Assembly (NCBI GenBank): GCA_025560025.1
Contig: CP048486.1
Span: forward strand, 1,054,001 to 1,118,000
DNA length: 64,000 nucleotides
Direction: 5' to 3'
Source of the DNA: Agrobacterium tumefaciens
GTDB lineage: Bacteria > Pseudomonadota > Alphaproteobacteria > Rhizobiales > Rhizobiaceae
Within the stretch, counting starts at the first letter, position 1. The number at the start of each line of letters is the position of its first letter. Shown here in pieces: positions 18,613 to 26,548 of the stretch. A model generated the notes under the pieces. That model ran no database searches. It worked only from the letters and a program-made list of their open reading frames with translations, and was not told where the DNA came from. The translations under genes were made by a program, and so were the position numbers.

Positions 18613-19614
18613 TCAGCGGCGACGCTTGACCAGATAGTGGTCGAACAGAACCGCAGTCAGCAATATGCTGCCCCTGATGATGTCCTGCCAGTAGACAGAC
18701 ACATTGAGCAAGGCAAGCGAACTGGAAACGACCGAAAGAAGGATCGCACCGAGGATCGCGCCCAGAATGGTGCCTGAACCGCCCGAGAGGCTGGCGCCGC
18801 CGATGACCGCAGCCGCAATCACGTTGAGTTCCATGCCGATGCCGAAGCTCGGCTGGGCGGAGCCGAAGCGCGCCATGTATATGACGCCCGCAACGCCTGC
18901 CAGCATCGAACAAAGCGTGGTGGTGGCAAAGACGACCCGGCCGACGCGAATGCCGGAATAGGCCGCGGCCTTGGGATTGCTGCCGGTATAGAACACCTTG
19001 CGGAATGCCGTCGTTCGGCGCAACAGGAGATCGAAGGAAACGACAACCACCGCGAATATGATCAGCACCAGCGGAATGCCGCCAAGCGCGCCCTGGCCGA
19101 TGAACTTGAATTCCGGCGGCAGCGAGTAGAGGCCGAGCGGGCGGCCGCCCGTTGCCAGCAGGCAAACGCCGCGCGCAATCACCATAACGCCAAGCGACAC
19201 GATGAAATGATGCAGGCCGACAACCGTTGTCAGAAATCCCATGGCCATGCCCACCAATGTCGTCAGGCAGATCGCCAGCCCAGCCGCGACCCAGGGATCA
19301 ACACCGTTGAGGAAAAGCCAGCCAGCCGCCACCATGGCAAGCGCCGTGACGGAGCCGACGGAAAGATCGATGCCGCCCGAGATCAGCAGGATCGTCATGC
19401 CGACAACGACGATGCTTTCGATGGCGAAGACCATGGCCATGGCCCGCAGATTGTCCACGGTCAGAAAATACGGCGATATGAACGACATCACTGCAAAAAG
19501 CGCGAGGATGATGACGATGAGCCCGGTTTCCCGAGCCTTGAGCGCGGGTTCCCACCAGCCGGTACGGCGAACCGCCGTTTCAGCTATGCCCGAAGGTGTT
19601 TCCGATGTTGCCAT
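18613..19614 (-). CDS. Sugar ABC transporter permease, RbsC-like
   Basis: 333-aa membrane protein of the BPD_transp_2 family with about eight to ten hydrophobic segments. The conserved GGIDLSVGSVTAL is near residue 82 and GGASLSGGSGTILGA near 273. It forms the channel of the RbsABC-like importer, with the ATPase and binding protein encoded immediately upstream. Confidence 0.88.
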   Translation of the reverse strand: MATSETPSGIAETAVRRTGWWEPALKARETGLIVIILALFAVMSFISPYFLTVDNLRAMAMVFAIESIVVVGMTILLISGGIDLSVGSVTALAMVAAGWLFLNGVDPWVAAGLAICLTTLVGMAMGFLTTVVGLHHFIVSLGVMVIARGVCLLATGGRPLGLYSLPPEFKFIGQGALGGIPLVLIIFAVVVVSFDLLLRRTTAFRKVFYTGSNPKAAAYSGIRVGRVVFATTTLCSMLAGVAGVIYMARFGSAQPSFGIGMELNVIAAAVIGGASLSGGSGTILGAILGAILLSVVSSSLALLNVSVYWQDIIRGSILLTAVLFDHYLVKRRR

Positions 19615-19626
19615 TTTCCCGCTCCC

Positions 19627-21147
19627 TCAGGCCCCGACAGGGCTCTCTGCAATATTGATCGATGCAAGCTGCATGATCTTTTCTTCCGTCATGTCCTCAC
19701 CCTCCACCTCACCGGTGATGCGCCCCTCGCGCACGACCAGCACGCGGTCGCTGACGCCGATGAGTTCCGGCAGTTCCGAGGATATGACGACCACGCCCAC
19801 GCCCTCACGCGCCAGTTCCCGGATCTGCCGATGGATTTCGGCTTTGGCGCCCACATCCACACCGCGTGTCGGCTCGTCCAGAAAGATGACCTCGGGTTCC
19901 ACCGACAGCATCTTGGCCAGCGCCACCTTCTGCTGGTTGCCACCGCTCAGGGTCGATACCGCGTCGCCAACGCTGTTCGCCCGCAATTTCAGCCGCCGTC
20001 CCAGCTCATCGGCACGCTTCATCTCCTTGCGACGCTCAATGAAGCCCATGCCATTCGATATCCTGCCGATATCGAGTGCGGAGACATTCGCGGCGATGGA
20101 CATATTGAGGAACAAGCCGTCGCCCTTGCGATCCTCGGAGAGATAGACGAGCCCCTCGCGAATGCTGTCACGATAGTCTTTCAGCTTCAGCGGCCGCCCC
20201 CGCAGCGTAACCTCGCCTTTCGGTTTTCCCTCCAGCCGGCAGACCGCCCGGGCGATCTCGCTTCGGCCCGCACCGATGAGGCCGGCAAGCCCCAGGATTT
20301 CGCCCCGACGCAGATCGAAATCGACATCGAAAACACGCTTTCCTTCATTCAAACCCCGAACCGAAAGAATGACCTCGTCTGATTTTTCATCTTCCGCGAG
20401 CTTGGGCGGATAGAGCTTGTCGAGAACACGCCCCACCATGCTGTTGACGACCTCCTCCGGGGAAATCTCTGCGATATTCGCCGTCTTGATGTGGCAACCG
20501 TCGCGCATCACCGTAATGCGGTCGCAATGTTCGAAAATTTCCGCCATCCGGTGCGAGATATAGATGATGGCAATCCCGCGCTCAGCCAGCCGGTGCATGA
20601 TCCTGAAAAGGGTCTGGGCCTCGGTTTCGGTCAGGGCCGCCGTTGGCTCATCGAGGATCAGGATACGGCAATCCAGCGTCAGCGCCTTGGCGATCTCGAC
20701 GATCTGCTGTTGCGAAATCGACAGATCGCCGGCGCGGCTGGCAGGGTCGATGTCGCCGATTTCCTTGAGGATGGTTGCCGCCCGCCTGGCAAGGTCACGA
20801 TAGTTCATGAACCAGGAACGGCTTTGACCGGTCTCCGACATGAACATGTTTTCAGCAACTGAAATCTCCGGGCAGAGCGCAATCTCCTGATGCACGAAAC
20901 CGATACCAAGCCGGTTCGCCGCATTGGGTGAGGCTATCCGCACCGGTTTGCCGTCCAGCAGTATTTCGCCACCGTCAGGCTGCAGAATACCATCGATAAT
21001 ATGCATCAGCGTCGACTTGCCGGCGCCGTTTTCACCCGCCAGCGCATGGATCTCGCCGCGCCGCAGCTCAAGTGCGGCACTGCGCAACGCCCGCACGGGG
21101 CCGAACGCCTTATGAATATTCGTCATGTTGAGGATGACCTCGCCCAT
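19627..21147 (-). CDS. Sugar ABC transporter ATPase, RbsA-like (two domains)
   Basis: 506-aa tandem ATPase. The N-terminal half has Walker A GENGAGKST near residue 38, signature LSISQQQ and Walker B ILDEPTAAL. The C-terminal half has a degenerate P-loop GLIGAGRSE and signature LSGGNQQK, with FLDEPTRGVD. This two-domain layout is usual for carbohydrate uptake (CUT2) transporters. It follows the binding-protein gene after a stem-loop. Confidence 0.9.
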   Translation of the reverse strand: MGEVILNMTNIHKAFGPVRALRSAALELRRGEIHALAGENGAGKSTLMHIIDGILQPDGGEILLDGKPVRIASPNAANRLGIGFVHQEIALCPEISVAENMFMSETGQSRSWFMNYRDLARRAATILKEIGDIDPASRAGDLSISQQQIVEIAKALTLDCRILILDEPTAALTETEAQTLFRIMHRLAERGIAIIYISHRMAEIFEHCDRITVMRDGCHIKTANIAEISPEEVVNSMVGRVLDKLYPPKLAEDEKSDEVILSVRGLNEGKRVFDVDFDLRRGEILGLAGLIGAGRSEIARAVCRLEGKPKGEVTLRGRPLKLKDYRDSIREGLVYLSEDRKGDGLFLNMSIAANVSALDIGRISNGMGFIERRKEMKRADELGRRLKLRANSVGDAVSTLSGGNQQKVALAKMLSVEPEVIFLDEPTRGVDVGAKAEIHRQIRELAREGVGVVVISSELPELIGVSDRVLVVREGRITGEVEGEDMTEEKIMQLASINIAESPVGA

Positions 21148-21177
21148 AACGCCCTCCCGAAGCTGCTTCCCCTTTGG

Positions 21178-21201
21178 CCGGCGAGGCTTAAACCTCGCCG
21201 G
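21178..21201. repeat. Stem-loop between binding-protein and ATPase genes
   Basis: Perfect 9-bp stem CCGGCGAGG/CCTCGCCGG (21178-21186 and 21193-21201) with a 6-nt loop and no U-tract. It is placed as in operons where a hairpin stabilises the highly expressed binding-protein message. Confidence 0.5.
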
Positions 21202-21216
21202 TTTCAGGGCGGCGCG

Positions 21217-22230
21217 TCAGCGCCCCTTCATATAGTTATTGAGATCAAAGGAAGCGGCGTTCGCCTTGGTTATCACGGCGAAACCATTGTCCATCGACGG
21301 AACCTGCATCGGGTTGAAACCGGACACCTTGTAGTCGTTGAACGGGTCGATCAGGTCCGAATGGGCACCCAGAAAGGTGTTCATGAAACCCATGAAGCCC
21401 TGAACGCCCTGATTGGGATTGATGGACATGTAGATATTGCCCTGCTTGATGTGCTCCAGCGTGGCCGGGGTGATATCAGCATGCAGGATCAGGACCTTCT
21501 TCTTCGCCTCAAGGACGGCCGCCGTCGCACCTTCGGCCGAACCTGCCTCGGGAATCCACAGAGCGCCGAGATTGGGATTGGCCTGCAACAGGGCGCCGAC
21601 CGCCTGATAGGCGAGGTTCGAATCCTGATTGGTTGCCTGGCGGCCGACCAGCTTCATCTGCGGATAGGTGCGGCCCATATAGTCGATGAGGGCAGTGACG
21701 CGCAGATCGTGATTGCTTTGTCCCGGATTTTCCAGAACGGCATATTCACCTTTTTCGCCGAGCTTCTTGACGATTTCGTCAGCCGCAAATTTCGCCTCGG
21801 CGACATTGTCCGAGGTAATATAAGCGGTGCGCTTCGACTTCGGCGAATCCGCCGCAAAAGTCGTGACCGATACGCCGGAGCCGATCGCCTTGTTGATAGG
21901 CTCGATAAAGGGATCGGCCTGCATCGGATGCAGCAGAATGCCCTTCGGCTTTTTCACCAGCTCCTGCTCGAAGGAGGCAATCTGCTTCGTGATGTCATAT
22001 TCGGGCGTGCCGGTGAAAACCGCCTCGCAGCCCAGAGCCTTCGCAGCCTGCTTGAACCCCTCGAAGACCGGCACCCAATAGGGATGGCTGGAAACCATGA
22101 CGTTCATCACATAGGTTTCACCCGGCTCGCAGGCGAATTTGCCCGCAGCGGCGGCCGGAGAACCGGCAGCAGCAGAAATCGCCACGGCAAAAACACCCGC
22201 AGCAACGGTCGATTTCAGAAAAGCCAACAT
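21217..22230 (-). CDS. Sugar ABC transporter substrate-binding protein, RbsB-like
   Basis: 337-aa periplasmic binding protein. A Sec signal peptide (MLAFLKSTVAAGVFAVAISA...PAAAAG) precedes a mature domain with VSSHPYWVPVFEGFKQAAKALG and IPEAGSAEGATAAVLEAKK typical of the Peripla_BP_4 group. It is the first gene of the minus-strand polyol/sugar operon. The regulatory repeats at 22261-22291 and 22352-22367 lie directly upstream. Confidence 0.88.
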   Translation of the reverse strand: MLAFLKSTVAAGVFAVAISAAAGSPAAAAGKFACEPGETYVMNVMVSSHPYWVPVFEGFKQAAKALGCEAVFTGTPEYDITKQIASFEQELVKKPKGILLHPMQADPFIEPINKAIGSGVSVTTFAADSPKSKRTAYITSDNVAEAKFAADEIVKKLGEKGEYAVLENPGQSNHDLRVTALIDYMGRTYPQMKLVGRQATNQDSNLAYQAVGALLQANPNLGALWIPEAGSAEGATAAVLEAKKKVLILHADITPATLEHIKQGNIYMSINPNQGVQGFMGFMNTFLGAHSDLIDPFNDYKVSGFNPMQVPSMDNGFAVITKANAASFDLNNYMKGR

Positions 22231-22260
22231 ATTCCCCTCCCAAGGACAATGACTTAATCC

Positions 22261-22291
22261 GCAATAAATTTTGAGTGGTGTAATTTATTGC
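22261..22291. promoter_or_regulatory. Palindromic operator ahead of the polyol operon
   Basis: Perfect 10-bp inverted repeat GCAATAAATT (22261-22270) and AATTTATTGC (22282-22291), centred about 45 bases before the rbsB-like start. Likely bound by the SorC regulator encoded in the same operon. Confidence 0.55.
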
Positions 22292-22351
22292 ATGTGACTT
22301 GAGATATCTGGAAACCAAACGCTCGTCAATGCATGTGAATTTTATTTTTGA

Positions 22352-22367
22352 TGGTGAAATTTATTGC
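22352..22367. promoter_or_regulatory. Second operator half-site
   Basis: TGGTG-N-AATTTATTGC recurs here exactly 76 bases from its copy at 22276-22291. The opposite arm (22337-22346) matches only partly. Two sites about seven helical turns apart suit a looping SorC tetramer. Confidence 0.45.
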
Positions 22368-22466
22368 GCGCATTAAAGGTGGAGGAGGTTGCCGCCAAGA
22401 TAAACCATCCTTCGGGGGGTTCGAAAAGGGCAGGGAGAACTTTGACCAAACACTGGCTGGAAACGA

Positions 22467-22500
22467 GAAAAGGGTTTCTGATTGCTCAGAAACCCTTTTC
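22467..22500 (-). terminator. Terminator of tRNA-Val
   Basis: Perfect 15-bp stem (22467-22481 and 22486-22500) with a 4-nt loop; the 3' side on the minus strand is T-rich (CCCTTTTCTCGTTTC). It lies 11 bases beyond the tRNA 3' end. Confidence 0.75.
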
Positions 22501-22511
22501 AAAAATTCGGA

Positions 22512-22586
<75 letters not shown>

Positions 22587-22667
22587 TCCGTGGCGGCGGA
22601 TAGACCACAAAACCGGTTCATGCGTCAACTGCTTTTTTTCGGTTTTATGAAGGTTTTTTGAGACCCC

Positions 22668-23030
22668 TTACGCCACAAGGAGTTTGTTCACCTCATCCAC
22701 CAGATCGCGCAGATGGAAAGGCTTGGAAAGCACCTTGGCGTCCTTCGGAGCCTTCGAATCGGCGTTCAAGGCGACGGCTGCAAAGCCGGTGATGAACATG
22801 ACTTTCAGGTCGGGATCGAGTTCGGTCGCACGGCGGGCCAGTTCGATACCATCCATTTCAGGCATGACGATATCGGTCAGCAACAGCGAAAAGGGCTCCT
22901 CGCGAAGCCGGTCGTAGGCGCTGGCGCCATTGTCGAAGGAAGAAACCTTATAACCGGCTTTTTCCAGCGCCTTGACGAGGAAGCGGCGCATATCGTTGTC
23001 GTCTTCAGCAAGAAGAATTTTCTGATTCAT
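22668..23030 (-). CDS. cpdR: Single-domain response regulator CpdR
   Basis: 120-aa stand-alone receiver domain. The acidic pair in LLAEDDNDMRR, the phospho-Asp in LLTDIVMPEMDG and the Lys in VLSKPFHLRDL are all present. CpdR in Caulobacter and Sinorhizobium directs ClpXP proteolysis in cell-cycle control when unphosphorylated. ATG 23030 (MNQKILLAEDD) matches family length; the longer frame from 23054 lacks support. Its divergent pairing with the N-formylglutamate amidohydrolase gene is conserved in rhizobia. Confidence 0.9.
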   Translation of the reverse strand: MNQKILLAEDDNDMRRFLVKALEKAGYKVSSFDNGASAYDRLREEPFSLLLTDIVMPEMDGIELARRATELDPDLKVMFITGFAAVALNADSKAPKDAKVLSKPFHLRDLVDEVNKLLVA

Positions 23031-23212
23031 CGTTAAGTGACCGTAACTGCTCAATGTTTGGAATACCCTAGCCCGATTATAGGATTTTCACGGTAAATAT
23101 CCTGTGAAGACGAGAATCGGTATAGCGCTATATGGGCGATAGTATGGACTTGCCGCACTGTAACTGGCAACATGATCATCCTGATTGTTTGCGACATGGT
23201 AAATGGGTCTGA

Positions 23213-24097
23213 ATGGACTGGGTAACGGGTGAATATGAGCTGTTCGAAGTAACGGAACCTGCCGTTCAAACCCTGCCATTCGTCTATAATTCACCCCATA
23301 GCGGCCGCTGTTACCCCATCTCCTTCCTGGAATCGGCACGGCTTGATTCGCACGAGATCCGGCGCTCGGAAGATCACTTCGTCGACGAGCTGTTCGCCGC
23401 AGCGCCCGAAATCGGCGCGCCGCTTTTGAAGGCGAATTTTCCCCGCGCCTATCTCGACGTCAATCGCGAGCCCTACGAGCTTGATCCGCGCATGTTCGAA
23501 GGCACCCTGCCGCCCTATGCCAATATAGGTTCCATGCGGGTGGCCGGCGGCCTCGGAACGGTGCCACGCATCGTCGCCGAGAACATGGACATCTATGCCC
23601 ACCGCCTGCCGGTGGATGAGGCGCTGTCGCGTATCGAGACGATCTACAAACCCTACCACGCCTGCCTGCGCAGGCTTCTTTCCCGCACCCATGCCAATTT
23701 CGGCATGGCGGTCCTGATCGATTGCCATTCCATGCCGGGCAATATCCGCGTCGCGGGCTCGAACCTGCGGCCGGACGTGATTATCGGCGACCGTTACGGC
23801 ACCAGCGCTTCCCAGGAAGTCTCCCGCGCCGCCCTGCATTTTCTCGAGGAGCTGGGTTTCGTTGCGGTCTGCAACAAGCCCTATGCCGGCGGCTTCATCA
23901 CCGAACATTACGGGCGGCCGATCCGCTCCCTCCATGCTTTGCAGATCGAGGTCAACCGGGCGCTTTATGTCGATGAAAAGACGCTTTCGAAGAAAGCCGA
24001 TTTTCCAGCCATTCAGGCATCGCTTGAAATCTTCATGCGCCAGCTTGGCGTCTTCGTTTCGGATTATGCGATCGAGACCTCGCTCGCCGCCGAATAA
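23213..24097 (+). CDS. N-formylglutamate amidohydrolase family protein
   Basis: 294-aa cytoplasmic amidohydrolase of the HutG2/FGase fold. YNSPHSGRCYP near residue 25 contributes metal and substrate ligands, RSEDHFVDEL and FPRAYLDVNREPYELDP follow, and IDCHSMPG near 170 gives further metal ligands. The family hydrolyses N-formyl-L-glutamate in histidine degradation, but no other hut gene is present here. ATG 23213 has only a weak ribosome site. Confidence 0.86.
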   Translation: MDWVTGEYELFEVTEPAVQTLPFVYNSPHSGRCYPISFLESARLDSHEIRRSEDHFVDELFAAAPEIGAPLLKANFPRAYLDVNREPYELDPRMFEGTLPPYANIGSMRVAGGLGTVPRIVAENMDIYAHRLPVDEALSRIETIYKPYHACLRRLLSRTHANFGMAVLIDCHSMPGNIRVAGSNLRPDVIIGDRYGTSASQEVSRAALHFLEELGFVAVCNKPYAGGFITEHYGRPIRSLHALQIEVNRALYVDEKTLSKKADFPAIQASLEIFMRQLGVFVSDYAIETSLAAE

Positions 24098-24156
24098 CGC
24101 CGAATTCCCCCGATAGTTCATACGCTTATTCCAGATTTCCTGGCCGCGCGCCGGGC

Positions 24157-24231
24157 AAAAAAAACCGCGCCTTGGCGCGGTCAAGTCTAGGGAGGAAACA
24201 CCCAAGGAGGGTATTTACAGTCAAAGACTGT
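24157..24231 (-). ncRNA. Candidate trans-acting sRNA with CCUCC loops
   Basis: The minus strand shows four short hairpins in about 75 bases: 24217-24231 (6-bp stem), 24200-24212 (ACCC-UCCUU-GGGU), 24185-24199 (loop CCUCCCU) and a GC-rich terminator stem 24164-24181 followed by eight U (24157-24164). A TTGACA-N17-TAACGT promoter sits just upstream (24238-24266). Repeated anti-Shine-Dalgarno CCUCC loops plus a U-tail are the hallmark of alphaproteobacterial CCUCCUCCC-motif sRNAs. I see no gene on this strand for the terminator to serve. Confidence 0.62.
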
Positions 24232-24237
24232 AGCTTG

Positions 24238-24266
24238 ACGTTATGCATTGAATGCACAATTGTCAA
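24238..24266 (-). promoter_or_regulatory. Promoter of the candidate sRNA
   Basis: TTGACA (24261-24266 on the minus strand), a 17-base spacer and TAACGT (24238-24243). The -35 is consensus, the -10 moderate. Predicted start is near 24231, at the first hairpin. Confidence 0.5.
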
Positions 24267-24417
24267 TCAATTTATTTCATGCATATTTTTTAGGCTTATG
24301 CCGAAAATATGGAAACCTCTACTCCGGCAACCGTACGAGTGGACGGCGGATGTGATTCCAGTCTATGCATCTTGCCATACAGTCCAGGCCCCAATGATTC
24401 AGGCAATGAGGTTCCAT

Positions 24418-25194
24418 ATGCTGCCCGACCGGGATTTCTTCTTCAAACTTGCCGATGCAGCCAGCGCTGAAACGCTTCCCCGCTTCCGCACGGGCATTGC
24501 CGTCACCAACAAGCAGGATGGCGGCTATGATCCGGTAACGGAAGGCGATCAGGCTGCTGAAAGCGCCATTCGCGCCCTGATCGAGGCGCACTTTCCGCAG
24601 CATGGCATTCTTGGTGAAGAACATGGCAATGTCGGTCTCGACCGCGAGCATATCTGGGTTATCGACCCCATTGACGGCACACGCGCCTTCATTTCCGGCG
24701 TGCCTGTCTGGGGCACGCTGATCGGCTTCCAGTCGGCCGGCCGCGCCACGATGGGCGTTATGGACCAGCCCTTCACGAAAGAACGTTATTTTGCCGATGG
24801 TCAAGCGGCCTGGTATTTCGGCCCCGATGGCGAGCGCAGGATCCGCACGCGCGAATGCACTTCGCTGTCGGATGCGGTGCTGTTCACCACCACGCCCCAT
24901 ATCTTCACCGCAGAAGAAAAGCCATTTTATGAAAAGGTGGAAGAACAGGTCCGCCTGTTCCGTTATGGCGTGGATTGTTACGCCTATTGCCTGCTCGCTG
25001 CCGGTCATGTCGATCTGGTGATCGAGTCCGGTCTGAAGCCCTATGATGTCGGCGCGCTCATTCCGGTGGTCGAACAGGCTGGCGGCGTCATGACCACCTG
25101 GGATGGCGGGCGTCCGGAAGATGGCGGCCGCATTCTAGCCGCGGGCTCCAAAGCCGTGCACGAACAGGCACTCGCCATTCTCTCGAAACTATAA
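24418..25194 (+). CDS. hisN: Histidinol-phosphatase HisN / inositol monophosphatase family
   Basis: 258-aa Mg-dependent phosphatase. GILGEEHG near residue 65 and the metal-binding WVIDPIDGTRAFISG near 80 are diagnostic, with GLKPYDVGALIPVVEQAGG at the C-terminal metal site. In rhizobia this subfamily supplies histidinol-phosphatase activity. ATG 24418 (MLPDRDFFFKLADAAS) follows GAGG and matches family N-termini; the frame stays open back to 24172 but that part overlaps the sRNA region and has no family match. Confidence 0.85.
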   Translation: MLPDRDFFFKLADAASAETLPRFRTGIAVTNKQDGGYDPVTEGDQAAESAIRALIEAHFPQHGILGEEHGNVGLDREHIWVIDPIDGTRAFISGVPVWGTLIGFQSAGRATMGVMDQPFTKERYFADGQAAWYFGPDGERRIRTRECTSLSDAVLFTTTPHIFTAEEKPFYEKVEEQVRLFRYGVDCYAYCLLAAGHVDLVIESGLKPYDVGALIPVVEQAGGVMTTWDGGRPEDGGRILAAGSKAVHEQALAILSKL

Positions 25195-25216
25195 ATCGTT
25201 TCGTGTCGGCGGCCAT

Positions 25217-26158
25217 TCACTCCGGCGCAAAAAAGGCGTCGATGGCCGCCAGCGCCTGTTTACGGAAAACGTCGCGCTCATGCAGCAATTCGTGGCGCGC
25301 GCCGGTTATGGGAAGAAGCTGCGCCGCCCGGAAGTTGCGCGACAGTTCCTCCTGCGCCTTATAGGGCGTGATCGTATCCAGCATCGGCGCGAGAATAAGG
25401 GTCGGAATGGTTATGTTTGTCAGGTGGTCCTGGCGGGTTACCCGCGCCATGGCCTTCAAGGCTTCATAGACCCAACGCGCCGTCGGCGCACCAATGAACA
25501 ATTCCGGAAACTGCCGATGCAGCGAAAGATTCCTGGCAAAACGTCTGGCGTCGGAAGTCAGCGGGTTACCGTCGAAATCCCGTTCGCGCTGGTCCTTACC
25601 GAGCTGAACCCTTCCAAGGCCGACGAGACTTAGGGCCGTCGAAACCAGCCGGATGACAGACGACGGAACGGATTGCTGACTGTCCAGCTCGATGAATGGC
25701 GAACAAAGCGCCAGGCGGTCGATCCGGTTCGACAGACGGGGTGCGGCGGCAAGTGCTGCAAGCGCGCCGGTGGAATGGGCGATCATGAAGAATGGCAGAC
25801 GCGTATCCGGCAACACCACCTGCTCGAGAAAAAGGCTGATATCCCGCTGGTAGTCGGAGAACCGCCGGACATGCCCCGCACCCGGCTTCTTCAGCAGCCT
25901 TTCGGAACCGCCCTGCCCGCGCGTGTCAAAGGTCGCGACCCAGAACCCCATGGCTGTCAGATCGTTGATCGTTTCGAAGTATTTTTCGATACATTCGTTC
26001 CGGCCATGCAGCAGAACGACGGTTCCACGGGCAATGTGCCGGCTGGCGCGGAAGATCGCATATCGAAGCTGTTTGCCGCGATCGCCGGTAAAATAACCGA
26101 CGGTATGGTTGCCGGGAACCGGGTTGTCTTCGCTTTCGCGCAATGTGGCTTCGATCAT
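25217..26158 (-). CDS. Alpha/beta hydrolase, lysophospholipase-like
   Basis: 313-aa serine hydrolase of the Hydrolase_4 (PldB/monoacylglycerol lipase) group. VVLLHGRNECIEKY gives the oxyanion region near residue 55, AHSTGALAAL carries the nucleophile Ser (an AHSTG variant of GxSxG), LAPMLDTITP the acid and ARHELLHE the His. No signal peptide is seen. ATG 26158 is preceded by GGAAAAG; a longer frame from 26215 lacks a family match. Confidence 0.82.
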   Translation of the reverse strand: MIEATLRESEDNPVPGNHTVGYFTGDRGKQLRYAIFRASRHIARGTVVLLHGRNECIEKYFETINDLTAMGFWVATFDTRGQGGSERLLKKPGAGHVRRFSDYQRDISLFLEQVVLPDTRLPFFMIAHSTGALAALAAAPRLSNRIDRLALCSPFIELDSQQSVPSSVIRLVSTALSLVGLGRVQLGKDQRERDFDGNPLTSDARRFARNLSLHRQFPELFIGAPTARWVYEALKAMARVTRQDHLTNITIPTLILAPMLDTITPYKAQEELSRNFRAAQLLPITGARHELLHERDVFRKQALAAIDAFFAPE

Positions 26159-26225
26159 CGGTCTTTTCCGGCTTTTCTGCCCTCTCGGGATAGGTCGACG
26201 GCAAGCGAAGGTCAAAGAAAAAATT

Positions 26226-26373
26226 GCCGGAACCGTCGGTTAAAGCAGTCGCGGTTCCGGCCAGTAAGACAGAAGAAGAAGGGACGTTATTGCTTCTGTC
26301 CACGGAGAATGTCTCCGATGACTGAAGTTTTATGGCTCTCAAACTGAACGATGCCGGAACCTGACGTTCAGCC
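26226..26373. other. Intergenic run of hairpins
   Basis: The 390-base gap before the heat-shock gene holds, in its first part, four inverted repeats in series: 26226-26235/26252-26261, 26268-26275/26293-26300, 26303-26308/26312-26317, and GAACG...CGTTC around 26346-26370. No open frame of note is present. It may be a structured transcript or regulatory DNA; nothing identifies its role. Confidence 0.35.
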
Positions 26374-26417
26374 ATGGTTCATCTTGCCATTCGCCTTTTC
26401 GCCCTCGCCGCACCCCC

Positions 26418-26449
26418 CTTGACGTGGCGACGGGCCATTCCCATCTCAT
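26418..26449 (+). promoter_or_regulatory. RpoH (sigma-32)-type promoter
   Basis: CTTG (26418-26421), an 18-base spacer and CCCATCTCAT (26440-26449) fit the alphaproteobacterial RpoH pattern CTTG-N17/18-CYTATNTNNG. It stands about 95 bases before the small heat-shock protein gene. Confidence 0.55.
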
Positions 26450-26453
26450 TCAT

Positions 26454-26548
26454 GCGGTCGCCAGAACGGGACCGCGCCATATGTCCGGCCGTCGCCAGAA
26501 CGGGACGCCGGGCTTAACCGCAAACAGTCGCTTCATAAGGAGGACACC
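26454..26548 (+). promoter_or_regulatory. Heat-shock leader, ROSE-like RNA thermometer candidate
   Basis: The leader contains two hairpins built on a 16-base direct repeat GTCGCCAGAACGGGAC (26457-26472 and 26491-26506). A final TCGCT motif then sits just before AAGGAGG. UYGCU pairing with the ribosome site, through a G-G mismatch, is the diagnostic 3' element of ROSE thermometers, which control small heat-shock genes in rhizobia and Agrobacterium. Assigned from short motifs only. Confidence 0.45.

Noticed and set aside
24172..24417. In-frame extension of hisN upstream to 24172
   Set aside because: It crosses the sRNA terminator and promoter region and has no family match; ATG 24418 has a ribosome site and a normal N-terminus.
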